From contig NZ_CP093366.1 in the NCBI RefSeq assembly GCF_023380265.1, positions 868,001-932,000 on the forward strand: a stretch of 64,000 nt of DNA. Reading direction: 5' to 3'. Shown here piece after piece: positions 61,275 through 64,000 of the stretch; the first letter of the stretch is position 1, and each line of letters starts with the position of its first letter. The notes below the pieces were generated by a model. The model was given only the letters and a program-made list of their open reading frames with translations, was not told the DNA's origin and searched no databases. The position numbers were made by a program, and so were the translations under genes. The stretch is from Bombilactobacillus folatiphilus (GTDB lineage Bacteria; Bacillota; Bacilli; Lactobacillales; Lactobacillaceae).

Positions 61275-62187
61275 TTGCTTGCTCCTTTAAGATTTTTTGA
61301 CGTGTTGCTTCATCTAATAATGGAAACCCAAGTTTTTGGCGTTCTGTCACAAAAGCTTGAGCTACTTGATGTGCCATCGAACGAATTCGATGCATAAAGC
61401 CTGCCCGTTCCGTCACAGACACAGCCCCTCTTGCATCCAATAAATTAAAAGTATGGCTACATTTCAAAATATAATCATACGCCGGATGCACTAAACCCAA
61501 GTCAATTAGACGCTTGGCTTCATGTTCATATTCATCAAAAAATTGTAATAACATCTCTTGATTACTCTCTTCAAACGCATATTTCGAATGTTCATACTCT
61601 GGTTCTTTAAAAATATCTCCGTAGCGAACGCCGTTACCCCATTCCAGATCAAACACCGAGTCTACATTTTGAATATATGACGCTAAACGTTCTACACCAT
61701 ACGTAATTTCACTAGTTACTGGCTTGGCTGTCAGACCTCCAACTTGTTGGAAATACGTAAATTGAGAAACTTCCATGCCGTCTAGCCAAACTTCCCAACC
61801 AACACCGGCACAGCCCATCGATGGATTTTCCCAGTTATCTTCGACAAAACGAATATCATGTTCCAAAGGTTCAATCCCTAAAGCTTTTAAACTATCTAAA
61901 TAATATTCCTGAATATCTAGTGGCGCTGGTTTCATAACCACTTGAAATTGATGATGTTGATACAAACGATTCGGATTATCGCCATAACGACCATCAGCGG
62001 GACGCCTAGATGGTTCAACGTATGCTGCATTCCAAGGTTCCGGACCAATCGCCCGCAAAAAAGTATACGGACTCATCGTCCCTGCACCTTTTTCCGTGTC
62101 ATAAGACTCCATCAACATGCAACCCTTGGCACTCCAAAATTGTTGCAATGTTAAAATCATTGCTTGCACATTTAATTTTTTTGTCAA
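61267..62187 (-). CDS. glyQ: Glycyl-tRNA synthetase alpha subunit
   Basis: GlyQ is the catalytic subunit that activates glycine. The 306-residue protein is a class II core with [19 protein letters not shown] (about 22), [27 protein letters not shown] (key [10 protein letters not shown], about 57), [25 protein letters not shown] (about 122) and motif 3-like ITYGVERLA (about 161). It is highly conserved and full length. It starts at ATG 62187 after the T-box leader and is co-transcribed with glyS. Confidence 0.97.
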   Translation of the reverse strand: MTKKLNVQAMILTLQQFWSAKGCMLMESYDTEKGAGTMSPYTFLRAIGPEPWNAAYVEPSRRPADGRYGDNPNRLYQHHQFQVVMKPAPLDIQEYYLDSLKALGIEPLEHDIRFVEDNWENPSMGCAGVGWEVWLDGMEVSQFTYFQQVGGLTAKPVTSEITYGVERLASYIQNVDSVFDLEWGNGVRYGDIFKEPEYEHSKYAFEESNQEMLLQFFDEYEHEAKRLIDLGLVHPAYDYILKCSHTFNLLDARGAVSVTERAGFMHRIRSMAHQVAQAFVTERQKLGFPLLDEATRQKILKEQAND

Positions 62188-62205
62188 TTACTTAACCTCA
62201 TTCCA

Positions 62206-62357
62206 TAAAAAAAGCCCTATGCAATCTAAATAAATTGCATAGGGACGACTTAAATCGCGGTTCCACCCTACTTCAGGCTGTTAACCTGCTCTTAATTATC
62301 AATCTTGTAATTCACCATTAACTTGCACGCTCACACTATCCGCACTCGCTGAATCAT
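62206..62357 (-). promoter_or_regulatory. Compact glycine T-box riboswitch
   Basis: AGGGTGGAACCGCG (62256-62269) is a perfect T-box core. It is followed by a terminator, CCCTATGCAAT paired with ATTGCATAGGG and seven T (62206-62244). Upstream, TGATTC (62351-62356) pairs with GAATTA (62308-62313), and a GGT codon (62314-62316) sits right before the 3' strand, as expected for a glycine specifier. A small stem CAGG/CCTG follows. The whole leader is only about 150 bases. tRNA-Gly charging would control glyQS expression. Confidence 0.9.
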
Positions 62358-62364
62358 CACTTTC

Positions 62365-62392
62365 ATTTTAGCATTTTAGACACCACTGTCAA
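62365..62392 (-). promoter_or_regulatory. Promoter of the glyQS T-box leader
   Basis: TTGACA (62387-62392) and TAAAAT (62365-62370) are spaced 16 bases apart. It begins eight bases after the end of the nitroreductase gene. Confidence 0.72.
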
Positions 62393-62399
62393 CTCAACC

Positions 62400-63134
62400 T
62401 TATAGTACAAAGCCTTGTTTTTTAATAAATTGACTAACTTCTGGACGTCTAATTTCTTTGAAAAAAGCTAAATTCTTCTGTGACCAATTTGTCTGTTGAT
62501 TATTCTGAGTCCGATTTTGATAGTAATCCCCAGTTATTTGATCATAAGCTGACAAATCAGTAAATTGTTGTCGTGGATAAACATCAATTGCAACTTGATT
62601 AGCTTGAGGTAGTCGCGGTTTAACTTCATTTTGACTCAAAGGCTCCCCAATGGTTAATCCAAATAATGGTACTGTCAATTCTGGCAATGTTAATAATTGC
62701 TTAACTTGGAATAAATCATTACGAAGACCGCCAATATAACAAATCCCGAGCCCCATTTGTTCGGCGGCTATCACCATATTTTGAGCACTAATCGTCGTAT
62801 CTACCACACTAACTAACAACGACTCTAAATTTCTCAAACTGGCAATATCTTGATGATGCTGTTCTAACAAAATCTTTTGCCGATATAAATCAGCAATAAA
62901 AACATAAAAAACACCACTATGCAACACATATGGCTCACAATGAGCAAGTTGTCCCAGCTTAGAGCGCACCGCTTTATCATTAATTTCTAAAACAGTCCAC
63001 GCCTGCACAAAATTCGATGAGGCACCACTCTGCGCTGCCGTCAACAATTCCTGTTTAATTTCCGTAGACAATGGTTGATCTTTGAACTGGCGTACCGAAG
63101 CATGATTAGCCATTCTAGCAACCAACTCATTCAT
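62400..63134 (-). CDS. NfrA-like NADPH-dependent nitroreductase
   Basis: The 244-residue protein is an FMN reductase/nitroreductase of the NfrA/Frp group: N-terminal HASVRQFKDQPL (FMN phosphate), AQSGASSNFVQAW (about 37), AAEQMGLGICYIGGLRN (about 126) and LFGLTIGEPLSQNEVKPRLP (about 158), then the extended C-terminal arm that contacts NADPH. The start is ATG 63134, chosen because the in-frame GTG three codons upstream falls inside the GAGGTG ribosome-binding site. It sits between recO and glyQ, a position where lactobacilli usually have nothing, so it is likely a late insertion in this order. Confidence 0.88.
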   Translation of the reverse strand: MNELVARMANHASVRQFKDQPLSTEIKQELLTAAQSGASSNFVQAWTVLEINDKAVRSKLGQLAHCEPYVLHSGVFYVFIADLYRQKILLEQHHQDIASLRNLESLLVSVVDTTISAQNMVIAAEQMGLGICYIGGLRNDLFQVKQLLTLPELTVPLFGLTIGEPLSQNEVKPRLPQANQVAIDVYPRQQFTDLSAYDQITGDYYQNRTQNNQQTNWSQKNLAFFKEIRRPEVSQFIKKQGFVL

Positions 63135-63157
63135 AACTTTCACCTCAAATTACAATT

Positions 63158-63919
63158 TTATAATTGCCATTGATACATCTGATCAATAAATTTTTTACTT
63201 TTAGGGTAAACGCCCACATTATCTTTATAAAGTAGATCCAACGTCTTCCGTAACTGTACTTTTACATTTTCTGACACACTAATTTTTCCCACACGCTGTA
63301 AATCTAAGCTTGCAAACAAACGTAAATACGCAACCGTCTTCGGAATCAAATGTAATCGGTGTTCATCATGTGACCAATGCTTCGAACACAAAAGTCCACC
63401 CAAACTCAAAGAATAATCAAAAATTCCCTGCGTTTCACCACCGATCACACAGCTTCGTAAATTAGGTGCAACCCCAAACGGCTTCAGCAATTGAACTTCC
63501 AGAACATTAGTAATAATTTCAGGATCTAATTGCTGATTAACAAGTCTTTGCGCTGTCAAAATTTGTGTAAACCAATGTTGCGAAACAAGTTGCTTATCAA
63601 AGGCACGCAAAAGCAAATCATTTTGATAAGTCACATAAGCATTAGCTTTTATATCTTGTATCAAATATTGGAATTGCTGTAACTTCAACGCCGCAGTCAA
63701 GTAAGAAAAACCATGTTCATTAATCACCCCTTGATAATTTCCATACGTGAAAGGCAAGCTCAAAGAACGATTTTTCGCATTCACTTTTTTGACACCGCGC
63801 ATCAAGAACGTTTTAATTCCAAATTTATCTGTCAATAGCCAAACTAATTGGTCATTCTCATGATAATCTTGCGTTCGTAAAACTAGTCCAGCAAAATTTT
63901 GATTGCGTTTTAAAACCAA
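63158..63919 (-). CDS. recO: DNA repair protein RecO
   Basis: RecO loads RecA on SSB-coated DNA with RecR and RecF. The 253-residue protein has an N-terminal OB fold (GLVLRTQDYHENDQLVWLLTDKFG, key RTQDYHENDQL, about 14) and a C-terminal helical domain with a zinc site. In the usual site two C-x2-C pairs are present; here they read C-V-I-G and C-S-K-H, so only half the ligands remain. The start is TTG 63919, directly after the era TAG stop; AAAGGA lies 11 bases upstream. era-recO-glyQ is the normal order. Confidence 0.92.
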   Translation of the reverse strand: MVLKRNQNFAGLVLRTQDYHENDQLVWLLTDKFGIKTFLMRGVKKVNAKNRSLSLPFTYGNYQGVINEHGFSYLTAALKLQQFQYLIQDIKANAYVTYQNDLLLRAFDKQLVSQHWFTQILTAQRLVNQQLDPEIITNVLEVQLLKPFGVAPNLRSCVIGGETQGIFDYSLSLGGLLCSKHWSHDEHRLHLIPKTVAYLRLFASLDLQRVGKISVSENVKVQLRKTLDLLYKDNVGVYPKSKKFIDQMYQWQL

Positions 63920-64000
63920 CTATTTCAAATCCTTTAAGGCATAGCCAGCGCGTGCTAAAAATAATGGATCCTCGCGCCAATTTTTTTGGACCTTCACCCA
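63920..64000 (-). CDS. era: GTPase Era, C-terminal end (cut by window)
   Basis: The last 26 codons and TAG of a minus-strand gene are visible, reading WVKVQKNWREDPLFLARAGY and then ALKDLK. The segment WVKVQxxWR is the end of the KH domain of Era, which checks 16S rRNA maturation. The position upstream of recO also fits. The remainder lies beyond base 64000. Confidence 0.85.
   Translation of the reverse strand, partial: WVKVQKNWREDPLFLARAGYALKDLK

Overview
The window is a contiguous piece of a low-GC Gram-positive chromosome. Gene content and order point to the family Lactobacillaceae: Mn-dependent pyrophosphatase, RexAB (AddAB) instead of RecBCD, a full lower mevalonate pathway, peptidase T, GpsB/YpsA/RecU/PBP1A around a class B RNase P RNA, and T-box riboswitches. 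Proteins are rich in Gln and Asn, as expected for an AT-rich lactobacillus. Genus cannot be fixed from the sequence alone. There are no tRNA or rRNA genes, no CRISPR array, no insertion sequence and no prophage.

Layout. 0-7.9 kb: end of a CorA transporter, an RlmL-type rRNA methyltransferase, rnpB, gpsB, ypsA, recU-ponA, then nth and dnaD converging on them. 8-12.6 kb: redox and hydrolase genes (nitroreductase, NAD(P)-binding protein, ROK kinase, DapE-like M20 hydrolase, ppaC). 12.6-18.8 kb: LysR regulator, parC-parE and plsY. 19-24.4 kb: an exported histidine phosphatase, then a methionine-uptake operon (metQ, an M20 peptidase, metN, metI) behind a T-box leader. 24.4-36.2 kb: asnS, a YpmB-like protein, dinG, rexA and rexB. 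36.3-40.4 kb: mevalonate kinase, diphosphomevalonate decarboxylase, phosphomevalonate kinase and type 2 IPP isomerase. 40.4-44.9 kb: RsmF-type methyltransferase, a membrane protein that looks split by a frameshift, a methyltransferase-like protein, signal peptidase I and two small genes. 44.9-52 kb: pepT, nif3-like, trmK, two tandem rpoD genes and dnaG. 52.1-59.1 kb: a block not usually found here (CadD-type exporter with a CzrA-type sensor, two GT8 glycosyltransferases, two acyltransferases, an ABC exporter, a HhH-GPD glycosylase). 59.2-64 kb: glyS-glyQ behind a short glycine T-box, a nitroreductase, recO and the end of era.

How it fits together. Most of the window is core information processing and envelope machinery. 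The conserved order era-recO-glyQS-dnaG-rpoD-trmK-nif3-pepT is recognisable but interrupted twice. The usual asnS-dnaD-nth neighbourhood is split by about 16.5 kb. The most unusual points are the tandem rpoD pair, which shares a 712-bp block with one mismatch; the acyltransferase-GT8-acyltransferase operon, which could make a surface glycolipid; a metal-sensor operon whose perfect palindrome lies across its own promoter; repair enzymes that lack the usual Fe-S cysteines; and a probable -1 frameshift in an ABC-permease-like gene.
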